Origin: Streptomyces sp. NBC_01142
GTDB taxonomy: Bacteria > Actinomycetota > Actinomycetes > Streptomycetales > Streptomycetaceae
DNA length: 7,438 bases
Direction: 5' to 3'
Assembly (NCBI RefSeq): GCF_026341125.1
Contig: NZ_JAPEOR010000014.1
Coordinates: 1 to 7,438, forward strand
Program-made: the position numbers and the translations under genes
Notes under the pieces: generated by a model
Database searches by the model: none
Seen by the model: the letters and a program-made list of their open reading frames with translations, nothing else
What the model was told of the DNA's origin: nothing
Shown here: one piece after another, positions 1 to 5,688 of the stretch
Layout: every line of letters starts with the position of its first letter
Position numbering within the stretch: position 1 is the stretch's first letter

Positions 1-18
1 GACTACGGGACAGACCCG
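1..18 (+). repeat. 18-bp direct copy of the ISL3 right-end motif
   Basis: GACTACGGGACAGACCCG at the window edge is identical to 1512-1529 in the same orientation. It sits where ISL3 coding sequence would be expected to continue upstream, so it may be the right end of a further element inserted in or fused to the ISL3 gene just outside the window. No more can be decided without the upstream DNA. Confidence 0.5.
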
Positions 19-496
19 CCCTGCGCATAGCCCCCGCCTACCGGCCCACCCTCGTCGACCCCTACCGCGAGCATCTACGTGTTCGCCGTGCCGCCGATCC
101 CGCCGTCCCCGTCACCCAACTACTGCGGGAAATCCGGAAATTGGGCTATCCGGGCAGCGCCAACCTGCTGGTCCGCTATCTCAACCAGGGCCGCGCCGAA
201 GGCGACCGCCCCGTCACCACCCCGCGCCACGCCGGCCGCCTGCTGCTCACCGATCCTGAAAATCTGCGGCCGAAGGAAACGGCCCTGTTGGAGAAGATCG
301 CCGCGGCCTGCCCGGAGATGACCCAACTCGCCGGTCTCGTACGCGGCTTCGCTACCCTGCTGAATCCTGCCGAGGGCAACGACGTGAAACTCACCAAGTG
401 GATCACGTCCGCCCACGCCGTCGCCCTGCCCCACCTGCACAGTTTCGCCAACGGCCTTGAAATCGACCGGCTCGCCGTGAACGCCGGCCTCACCTT
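3..496 (+). pseudogene. ISL3-family transposase, central/C-terminal part, left fragment
   Basis: The open frame runs from the window edge and reads about 165 residues, including YRPTLVDPYREHL, LLREIRKLGYPGSANLLVRYLNQGR, a CPEMTQLAGLVRGFATLL stretch, and LHSFANGLEIDRLAVNAGLTL. I recognise this as the C-terminal third of an ISL3-family DDE transposase. The family is normally about 500 residues, so the N-terminal zinc-binding and first catalytic parts lie outside the window or are lost. The frame stops making sense after codon 495-497, where an IS5-family element begins. The missing C-terminus (PYHNGRTEG onward) resumes at 1376. The interruption makes the gene non-functional unless the inserted element excises. 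An in-frame ATG at 141 is internal to the conserved region and is not a real start. The family call rests on remembered family sequence, not on a search. Confidence 0.85.
495..496. repeat. Likely 2-bp target duplication (TT), left copy
   Basis: TT precedes the left inverted repeat of the IS5 element, and TT also follows the right repeat at 1374-1375. A 2-bp match alone is weak. The call is supported because keeping exactly one TT restores the host ISL3 reading frame and its expected TLPYHNG sequence. Confidence 0.6.
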
Positions 497-1373
497 AGGC
501 TTGTCCCGTAAATGATCTTGGGTGGGTGCGGGCGTGGCTGGTGGCCGGTCCGGCCGCCCGCCTATCCGGCGAGGTTGAGGTTGTGGAGGCGGGCGATTCC
601 GAGCATGGCGTGGTGGACGCCATCGCCCTTGAGGCGGCAGTCGCGGAGGATCTTCCAGGTCTTCATGCGGGCAAAAACGTGCTCCACGCGGGCGCGAACC
701 TGTTTGTGGGACTTGTTGTGGGCCTGCTTCCAGTCAGGCAGTTCTTCACCTTTGCGCCGACGGTGTGGCATGACGAGTCCGGTGCCCGGATAGCCGCCGT
801 CGGCGATCGTCATGGCCTTGCCGACGGCGGCCTTCGCGCCGGACTCCTCCCACGCCCTGCAGTCGTTGCGGTTGCCGGGCAAGGGCCGGCCGACCACGAC
901 GACCAGGCGGGTATCGGCGTCGATGACGACCTGGTGGTTCGTGGAGTACCGGTAGTTCTTGGACTGCTCGGCGATGCTGTGGTCGCGGGTGGGCACCAGG
1001 GTGCCGTCCACGATGAGCACGGTGTCCTTGCGGAACCGTTTGCGGGGCTGGAGCGCCAGCGACGGGCCGAGGTGGTCGATGATGCGGTCCGCCGCGGACT
1101 TCGATACACCGAAGAGCGGAGCGAGTTGGCGCATTGTCAGGTTCGTGCGCCAGTAGGCCGCGACGAGCAGAACCCGGTCCTCCAGCGGAAGTCCCCACGG
1201 GCGGCCCTTACGGACCGGATCTGCACCTTCGCGGCGCAGTGCGGTCACCAACCTGCCGAAGGAACGCGGGCTCAGCCCGGTGAACGGGGCTATCCAGGAC
1301 GGCTCCGACGCCGTGATCACACCAGACACCCGAAGATCATCTCACCCGTGACCAGCAGTTACGGGACAAGTCT
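497..1373 (-). mobile_element. IS5-family insertion sequence, complete, inside the ISL3 transposase gene
   Basis: An 877-bp element is bounded by imperfect 15-bp inverted repeats: AGGCTTGTCCCGTAA at 497-511 and its complement TTACGGGACAAGTCT at 1359-1373, with 14 of 15 positions matching. It carries one transposase gene on the minus strand that fills most of its length. Flanking TT dinucleotides at 495-496 and 1374-1375 fit a 2-bp target duplication. The boundaries are set by logic as well as by repeats: deleting 497-1373 plus one TT joins ACC-TT to G-CCC-TAC and restores the ISL3 frame (T-L-P-Y-H-N-G). About 877 bp with one ORF is normal for small IS5-group elements. Intact ends and an intact transposase suggest it is the most recent arrival among the elements here. 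Confidence 0.88.
562..1329 (-). CDS. IS5-family DDE transposase
   Basis: This 255-residue transposase would cut and rejoin the ends of its own element. Residues 40-90 form a helix-turn-helix segment (LPLEDRVLLVAAYWRTNLTMRQLAPLFGVSKSAADRII), typical of the DNA-binding part of this group. The catalytic triad is visible as D108 in VLIVDGTLVP, D177 in TIADGGYPGTG and E216 in RARVEHVFARMKTW, consistent with a DDE_Tnp_4 domain. The C-terminus HAMLGIARLHNLNLAG ends naturally 51 bp inside the left inverted repeat. The frame has no breaks, so the enzyme may be active. The start is uncertain: GTG at 1327-1329 gives the longest frame, and a second in-frame GTG lies four codons later. Neither has a strong ribosome binding site. 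Transcription runs opposite to the interrupted ISL3 gene. Confidence 0.9.
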   Translation of the reverse strand: MSGVITASEPSWIAPFTGLSPRSFGRLVTALRREGADPVRKGRPWGLPLEDRVLLVAAYWRTNLTMRQLAPLFGVSKSAADRIIDHLGPSLALQPRKRFRKDTVLIVDGTLVPTRDHSIAEQSKNYRYSTNHQVVIDADTRLVVVVGRPLPGNRNDCRAWEESGAKAAVGKAMTIADGGYPGTGLVMPHRRRKGEELPDWKQAHNKSHKQVRARVEHVFARMKTWKILRDCRLKGDGVHHAMLGIARLHNLNLAG

Positions 1374-1490
1374 TTGCCCTACCACAACGGCCGCACCGAA
1401 GGCGCCAACACCCGCACCAAGAGGATCATGAGACAGATGCACGGACGCGCCGGGTTCGACCTCCTCCAGCACCGCATCCTCCTGCCCTGA
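1374..1490 (+). pseudogene. ISL3-family transposase, C-terminal tail, right fragment
   Basis: After the IS5 element the ISL3 frame resumes with LPYHNGRTEGANTRTKRIMRQMHGRAGFDLLQHRILLP and a TGA at 1488-1490. This is the standard C-terminus of ISL3-family transposases, including the NGRTEG(V/A)N-TK-KRIMRQM-GRAGF signature that contains the final catalytic-region glutamate. It is the continuation of the fragment ending at 496. Together the two pieces give about 203 residues of uninterrupted homology. Alone it is not expressed as a useful product. Confidence 0.88.
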
Positions 1491-1511
1491 GGGACACCCA
1501 GCGTCACCACC

Positions 1512-1528
1512 GACTACGGGACAGACCC
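1512..1528 (+). repeat. Probable right inverted repeat of the ISL3 element
   Basis: GACTACGGGACAGACCC lies 21 bp past the ISL3 stop codon, where the right end of such an element is expected. Read on the other strand it begins GGGTCTGTCCCGTAG, a plausible terminal repeat. The same motif plus one further base occurs at positions 1-18. The matching left end is not in the window, so its status as a true terminus is inferred. Confidence 0.55.
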
Positions 1529-1529
1529 G

Positions 1530-1652
1530 GTGAGCGTACAGACCCGCACCTTGAAAACCAGGGTGCCACCGCGAGAACCAACGAGGACCGCAGGGACGGG
1601 ATACGGCCAGGTGACAGGGGCAACCCTTGTGAGGGAACAAGTGCCAGCCCCA
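1530..1652. other. Unassigned segment between ISL3 end and IstB remnant
   Basis: About 120 bp begins immediately after the ISL3 right-end motif with GTGAGCGTAC. I recognise no protein homology in any frame. The plus-strand frame is open and runs into the IstB fragment, but its residues (MSVQTRTLKTRVPPREP...) do not look like IstB. Two small potential hairpins are visible: GCACCTT/AGGGTGC at 1546-1566 and GCCCCA/TGGGGC at 1647-1664, the latter spanning the junction with istB. It may be a remnant of another mobile element. Confidence 0.4.
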
Positions 1653-1802
1653 GATGAATGGGGCCAGGTCTTCGGCGACGAAGTCCTCGCTACCGCCATT
1701 CTCGATCGGCTCCTCCACCACTGTGAAGTCGTTCCCATCAACGGTCCCAGCTACCGACTGAAGAACCGCCTCAAGGCCATCGAGCGCGAGACTGAAGTCG
1801 CC
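1653..1802 (+). pseudogene. istB: IS21-family IstB helper ATPase, C-terminal remnant
   Basis: The frame reads DEWGQVFGDEVLATAILDRL, then LHHCEVVPINGPSYRLKN and RLKAIERETEVA. This is the characteristic C-terminal end of IstB, the AAA+ protein that helps the IS21 IstA transposase select and capture target DNA. Only about 50 of roughly 250 residues remain. The Walker A and B motifs that give ATPase activity are missing, as is istA. Where family members normally stop after EVA, the next codon is TCA and the frame runs on into the IS3 remnant. Either the stop was lost at the junction or the break falls exactly at the gene end. It is certainly non-functional. Confidence 0.8.
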
Positions 1803-1848
1803 TCAGACCTCTGCATGTTCAAACGTACGCAGCTCTGTACTTCAGCTC

Positions 1849-2694
1849 GTACGCCGACACCGGGTGCTGGAAGTCTCCCGCTCCGGCTACTACCGGTGGA
1901 TCGCAGGCGCCGGCGCGCGGGCCGAGCGGCAGGCCGCGGAGGACACTCTGGTCGACGAGATCCGTAGTTCCCACGCCGGACACCGCGGGAACTACGGCGC
2001 GTTGCGTATCCATGCCGAACTGCGAGGCTTCGGCCATACCGTCAACCGCAAGCGGGTCGCCCGGCTGATGCGCAAGCACCACATCGTCGGCCGCCACCTG
2101 CGGCGGAAGAGGCGCACCACCATCGCGGACCGGCTCTCGCCACCGGCACCGGACCTGGTCCAGCGGGACTTCACCGCCGGCGCCCTGGACGAGAAATGGT
2201 GCGGGGACATCACATATGTGCAGGTCGGAGCAACGTGGCTCTACCTCGCCTGCGTCGTGGACATCCGATCCCGCCGGGTGCTCGGCTGGTCGATGGCCTC
2301 GCACATGCGCACCGAACTCGTCATCGACGAGCTCCAGGCCGCGGTCGCGACCCGTGGCGGGGACGTCGCCGGGGTGATTTTCCACGCAGACCGCGGATCG
2401 CAATACACCTCGGCCGCGTTCGCCCGAGTCTGCGACCGGTACGGCGTCCGCAGGAGCATGGGCAGGGTCGGCTCGAGCTATGACAACGCCCTGGCCGAGA
2501 GCCTGTGGCAGGGGCTGAAGAGGGAGACGATGCACAAGAATCTGTTCGCGACGATGTGTCAGGCGCGGCTGGAGATATTCGAGTGGCTCACCTACTACAA
2601 CGCCCGACGCCGGCACAGCGCGCTGTCCTACCTCTCCCCGATGGAGTTCGAACAGCAGCACAACAAGACAGCTAAACTCTCACTCGCAGCATGA
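1849..2694 (+). pseudogene. IS3-family transposase OrfB, 5'-truncated
   Basis: From the GTG at 1864 the frame gives 276 residues: an N-terminal RVLEVSRSGYYRW segment, an HTH_21-like region (HRGNYGALRIHAELRGFGHTVNRKRVARLMR), then an rve integrase core. The catalytic residues are all present: D115 in WCGDITYV, D176 in HADRGSQYTS and E212 in NALAESLWQGLKRE, with exactly 35 residues between the last two, the classic DD(35)E spacing. In-frame codons continue upstream of 1864 as far as the break without a convincing start. In IS3 elements OrfB is normally made as an OrfAB fusion by programmed frameshifting. OrfA, which supplies the end-binding helix-turn-helix, is absent. The catalytic half could still be translated from GTG 1864, but no functional transposase is expected. 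Confidence 0.88.
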
Positions 2695-2703
2695 ACCCCT
2701 GTG

Positions 2704-2721
2704 TCCACACTCCGGGGGTCA
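2704..2721 (+). repeat. Right inverted repeat of the IS3 element
   Basis: TCCACACTCCGGGGGTCA starts 9 bp after the orfB stop codon and ends in CA, as IS3-family termini do. The IS701 coding sequence begins within a few bases beyond it, which fixes the element boundary at about 2721. Confidence 0.65.
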
Positions 2722-3350
2722 CCTCACTGGTCGCCGTAGCCGCAGTCCGCGGCCACTGCCCTGAACACGACCCCGGCCGCCTTGGCGGTGCGGGCCAGTT
2801 CGGCGGCGATCCTCAGCTTCGTGCGGAAGCCGGGGTCCTTCTTGCCGGTCGGGAAGTGGTGGGCCGGGGTGTAGGGCACGGCGTGCAGCGGGTAGTAGAG
2901 GTTCTCGTCCGCCCAGCAGGTGGTCACCGTCACGATGCCGTTGTCGGTCTTGCCCAGCCGGCCGAGCCACTGCCGCCCGACGTGCGCGGTCGCCTTCCCG
3001 TCTTTACGGTCCCCCGAGTCATCGATTACCAGGACTCCGCCGGAGTGCGGGGCCGTCGCGGAATCGGCCAGCAGGAGTTCCATCCGGCGGGCGTTGACCC
3101 GCTCGCGGTCCCAGGTCGACTCGGACAGGAAGAACTGCAGCCGCTGCACCGCCGCGTGCTGTGCACCGACCACTGGCTCGGTTCCGGCCAGGGCGGTCAG
3201 CGTCTTGTTGCGGTCCCGCGCCAGCAGCAGCCCCGTGAGGTACTCACGGAACCCTCGACGCCGTGCCTGGCCCGGAGCGGGCGGACACGGCTCCCCGGGC
3301 AGCGAGGCGACGTTCCTCTGATACCAGCCTACTACGACCCTGACCCGCCG
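2722..3350 (-). pseudogene. IS701-family transposase, truncated at both ends
   Basis: The minus frame is open from a TGA at 3351-3353 down to 2724 and reads about 208 residues: GWYQRNVASLPGEPCPPAPGQ, then RRRGFREYLTGLLLARDRNK, VQRLQFFLSESTWD, GGVLVIDDSGDRKDGKATAHVGRQWLG, GKTDNGIVTVTT, and FRAVAADCGYGDQ. These are hallmarks of the DDE_5 domain of IS701-family transposases of about 400 residues. The first two catalytic aspartates are present (VIDDSGD and AVAADCGYGD). The frame then stops two codons on, exactly where the IS3 right end lies, so the catalytic glutamate half is gone. No ATG, GTG or TTG occurs in frame near the 5' end. The first in-frame GTG is deep inside, at 3171-3173, so the normal start has also been lost. 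The gene is dead. Confidence 0.85.
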
Positions 3351-3364
3351 TCAACAAACCACCG

Positions 3365-3454
3365 CTAGGTTCACTGGCAAAGAGGGCGCAGACGCCTAGG
3401 TTCGCTGTCAAACGCCTCGCTTGGATGACAGAGCGACTGGCTTCACTGTCCAAG
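3365..3454. repeat. Three imperfect copies of an 18-bp motif
   Basis: Copies begin at 3365 (CTAGGTTCACTGGCAAAG), 3396 (CTAGGTTCGCTGTCAAAC) and 3437 (CTGGCTTCACTGTCCAAG). The shared core is CT(A/G)G(G/C)TTC(A/G)CTG(G/T)C(A/C)AA. Spacing is 31 and 41 bp, so this is not a CRISPR array. The copies lie between the dead IS701 gene and the end of the LuxR-type gene, and could be stacked transposon ends or protein-binding sites. Confidence 0.6.
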
Positions 3455-5501
3455 CACACACCTGCTCCCGGACAACGAGAAACGGGCCCTCACCAGGACT
3501 TTCATCGGTCGGTGTCGGGGGATGGTGCTCGGTGCGTTCCTGTATCCAGGCCACTACCTGGGCGCGGCGGGTGAATCCGAGCTTGTGCAGGATGCGTTGG
3601 ACGTGTCCTTGCGCGGTGCGGGGTGAGATCACCAGCTGAGCGGCGATCTCCTTGTCCGTCAGCCCCTGGTGGAGAAGGAGCGCCACCTGACGTTCCCGGG
3701 GGGTGAGAACCGGTTTGGAGGCCGCTGCCGGAGCGGCAGGGCGACCTGATACCTGGCCCAGCGCTCGGGCGACAGCGGGCCCTCGCGCAGAAGTCTCACC
3801 GCAGACCTGGGCGCCGCTGGCCTCGCACTGGTCCAGGCATTCCTGGGCCAGTGCGGCGGCACGTGGGTCACCGCCCAGACAGCAGGCCAGGCTGAGAAGG
3901 AAGAGTGTGGCCCACGAGTCCCCGGCGTCCCCGTGGTCGCGGTACTGGGCGAGGGCGGCGTCCAGCAGGGGAACAGCGCGGGGGAAGTCGTCCTGGAAGA
4001 AGAGGGCGGCAAGTCCGGCGTGCTCGGCGCGGGCGTTCGTCTGCGGGTCGCCCAGGTACTGTGCCAGGGTGCGGCACTCGGTCACGCGGCCCTGCGCGGC
4101 AGCGATGTCCCCGCACAGCAGGGCGAGCCAGCCGTCAGCCCACAGGGCTTTGGCCCGGGCGGGGCTGTGCGCTGTTTCGGATGCGAGATTCCGGGCCAGC
4201 CACTGGCGTTCCTCGGCAAGGCCACCCGCGCCGACACGGTGACTCCATAACGATGCGGCCAGCTCAAGACCGACCTCCGACTCTCCCGGCTCATCGAGGC
4301 AGAACTTCATGGCAGCGCGCAGGTTGGACCGCTCTCGGCGGAGCCGGACGCACCAATCAGCCTGCTGCTTGGTGAACCACTCGGCCTCGGCCTGCAGGAC
4401 CAGGGCCCGGTAGTAGTCGCGGTGGCGCCGGTGCAGGATCTTGAGCTCATCACTTTCACAGAGCCGTTGGTGGCCGTACTGCCGAAGTGTCTCCAGCATG
4501 GAGTAACGCACCTGCGAGGGGCACTCGTCCCGGATCAGTACGGACTTGTCCGTCAGGCCCGCCAGCACATCGAGGATCTCCTCACGGAAGAGGCCGTCGC
4601 CTGAGCACACCGCCTCCACGGCCTCCAGGTCGAACCCGCCACAGAAGACGGACAGCCGAGCCCACAGCAGCTGTTCCTGGGGACCGCACAGGTCGAAGCT
4701 CCAGTCCATCGTGGCCCGCAGGGTCTGATGGCGGGGCAACGTGACGCTGTTTCCCCCCGTCAAGAATGTGAAACGGTCGTCCAGACGCCGAAGGATCTGC
4801 TCGCAGTTGAGCACACGCAGACGGGCGACTGCCAGCTCGATGGCCAGCGGAACGCCCTCCAAACGGTGACAGATCCGAGCTGCCACCCTGCGGTCCTCCG
4901 CCGTCAGTACGTACTCCCCACTGACATAGGCGGCTCGATCGGTGAACAAGTCGAGCGCTTCGTTGTGCCCGGCCGCGCCGACGCAAGAGGCGTCGTCCGG
5001 ATCCGGAGCCGTCAGCGGTGGCACCGCCAACAGATGCTCGCCGCCGACCCCCAGGGCCTGCCGACTGGTGGCGATGATCTGCAGCTCCGGGGCGGCCTCC
5101 AGCAGCGTACGCGCGAGGAGGGCGCACGGACGGAGCAGATGCTCGCAGTTGTCGAGCACGATCAGGATCCGCTTGCTGTGGATTCGCTCGCTCAGTTCTG
5201 CCGGAGTGAGGCGTCCCAGCCCGTGGTTCAGGCCGAGAACTTCCAGTACCGTGTTCGTCAGTGCCTGCTCTGTCTCGACCGCAGCCAGGTCCACCAGCCA
5301 CACCCCTGAAGGGTAGGAACGCTGCGCCTGGGCGGCGAGCCGCAGGGCAAGCCGGGTCTTGCCCACTCCACCCGGCCCGGTCAGGGTCAGCAGACGGGCC
5401 CGGGCCAGCATGCGACGGGCCACCGACAGCTCGCGGCGCCGTCCGATGAATCTCGTCGCCTCCGCCGGCAGGCTTGCGGTTCCTCTTCTTCTCGCAGCCA
5501 T
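3408..5501 (-). CDS. STAND-type AP/NB-ARC ATPase with C-terminal LuxR helix-turn-helix
   Basis: This is a cytoplasmic signal-transduction ATPase that likely acts as a transcription regulator. The chosen start is ATG at 5499-5501 (697 residues), because homologues begin just before LPAEATRFIGRRREL and GGAAAGG lies upstream at 5514-5520. An in-frame GTG at 5642 would add 47 Arg/Pro-rich residues of no recognisable family. Walker A GPGGVGKT is at 42-49, Walker B ILIVLDNCEH at 112-121, an IIATSR sensor motif near 142, and GVPLAIEL at 216-223. A winged-helix segment follows, then TPR-like helices at about 393-558. The LuxR-type HTH (LTPRERQ... to VAWIQER) is at 599-656. Codon 418 is TTA (4248-4250), so translation may require bldA tRNA. 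Between about 563 and 580 the text jumps from TPR-like sequence to the Pro/Ala linker, so the sensor region seems shorter than usual. A 41-residue tail after the HTH is atypical and overlaps the repeat zone. It is tandem with, and downstream of, the sigma-lectin gene. Its ligand and targets are unknown. Confidence 0.9.
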   Translation of the reverse strand: MAARRRGTASLPAEATRFIGRRRELSVARRMLARARLLTLTGPGGVGKTRLALRLAAQAQRSYPSGVWLVDLAAVETEQALTNTVLEVLGLNHGLGRLTPAELSERIHSKRILIVLDNCEHLLRPCALLARTLLEAAPELQIIATSRQALGVGGEHLLAVPPLTAPDPDDASCVGAAGHNEALDLFTDRAAYVSGEYVLTAEDRRVAARICHRLEGVPLAIELAVARLRVLNCEQILRRLDDRFTFLTGGNSVTLPRHQTLRATMDWSFDLCGPQEQLLWARLSVFCGGFDLEAVEAVCSGDGLFREEILDVLAGLTDKSVLIRDECPSQVRYSMLETLRQYGHQRLCESDELKILHRRHRDYYRALVLQAEAEWFTKQQADWCVRLRRERSNLRAAMKFCLDEPGESEVGLELAASLWSHRVGAGGLAEERQWLARNLASETAHSPARAKALWADGWLALLCGDIAAAQGRVTECRTLAQYLGDPQTNARAEHAGLAALFFQDDFPRAVPLLDAALAQYRDHGDAGDSWATLFLLSLACCLGGDPRAAALAQECLDQCEASGAQVCGETSARGPAVARALGQVSGRPAAPAAASKPVLTPRERQVALLLHQGLTDKEIAAQLVISPRTAQGHVQRILHKLGFTRRAQVVAWIQERTEHHPPTPTDESPGEGPFLVVREQVCAWTVKPVALSSKRGV
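3419..3455 (-). other. Potential hairpin at the 3' end of the LuxR-type gene
   Basis: GCTTGGA-TGA-CAG at 3419-3431 pairs with CTGTCCAAGC at 3446-3455, giving 10 paired bases with a 3-base bulge and a 14-base loop. It falls inside the last codons of the LuxR-type gene and lacks a U-tract, so it is a poor canonical terminator. It may be one by shape alone, or may reflect the repeated motif in this spot. Confidence 0.35.
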
Positions 5502-5513
5502 GTGCTGGACCGA

Positions 5514-5521
5514 CCTTTCCC
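5514..5521 (-). promoter_or_regulatory. Likely ribosome binding site deciding the start of the LuxR-type gene
   Basis: On the minus strand GGGAAAGG lies 12 bases before the ATG at 5501. The spacing is a little long, but this purine-rich site and the family's usual N-terminus both favour this ATG over the upstream GTG at 5642. Confidence 0.45.
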
Positions 5522-5596
5522 TGACAGTACGCCCCCGCTCCGCTGATGGCACCACCGGCCGATGCGGCCGACGGGCGCGGATCGCTGCCTGCGGCC

Positions 5597-5655
5597 GGAT
5601 GCATCTGCGTGGCGAGACCGGGCCGTCCGGCACCGAGCTCACGCGAGATGCATCC
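5597..5655. promoter_or_regulatory. Large inverted repeat with two GATGCATC palindromes
   Basis: GGATGCATCTGCGT at 5597-5610 and ACGC-G-AGATGCATCC at 5641-5655 are complementary over 14 bases with one bulged G, separated by 30 bp. The inner segment contains GCCG-TC-CGGC. Each arm itself holds the perfect 8-bp palindrome GATGCATC (5598-5605 and 5647-5654), 49 bp apart. The repeat starts 34 bp after the sigma-lectin stop codon and lies about 95-155 bp before the LuxR-type start. It could be a terminator for the first gene, although no U-tract follows. It could equally be a paired operator controlling the second gene. The AT-rich cores stand out from the GC-rich surroundings. Confidence 0.6.
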
Positions 5656-5688
5656 TCGTGTCCGCTGGGAAGGCGTCCTGCCTGCTGT

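Larger units (their letters stand above)
1849..2721 (+). mobile_element. IS3-family insertion sequence, left-truncated
   Basis: This contains most of orfB and a right end, but no orfA and no left inverted repeat. The right end is taken as 2704-2721 (TCCACACTCCGGGGGTCA), whose terminal CA and C/G-rich inner part fit IS3-family ends (TGACCCCC... on the other strand). No copy of TGACCCCCGGAGTGTGGA occurs on the left, where the sequence passes directly into IstB remnant DNA. The left limit near 1849 is where OrfB-like residues become recognisable and is approximate. The loss of orfA and one end means the element cannot move by itself. Confidence 0.75.

Noticed and set aside
526..1431. 301-codon plus-strand open frame across the IS5 element
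   Set aside because: It is antisense to the clear IS5 transposase and has no family resemblance. Long antisense frames are common in high-GC DNA.
1819..2661. 280-codon minus-strand open frame opposite IS3 orfB
   Set aside because: The plus strand encodes a convincing DD(35)E integrase core. The minus frame has no recognisable domain.
2691..3368. 225-codon plus-strand open frame after orfB
   Set aside because: It lies opposite the IS701 transposase, starts at the orfB stop region and contains no known motif.
3407..3412. TTGACA on the minus strand as a promoter -35 box for the IS701 gene
   Set aside because: No plausible -10 hexamer lies at the right distance, and the box is part of the repeated motif.
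3365..3454. CRISPR-like repeat cluster
   Set aside because: Only three diverged 18-bp copies with unequal spacing and no cas genes.
4582..5604. 340-codon minus-strand frame overlapping the LuxR-type gene
   Set aside because: It is out of frame with the Walker A/B-bearing protein and its product is low-complexity Gly/Arg/Pro-rich text.
5502..5642. N-terminal extension of the LuxR-type protein from GTG 5642
   Set aside because: The 47 extra residues are Arg/Pro-rich without homology, cross the inverted repeat, and precede a better ATG that matches the family's usual start.
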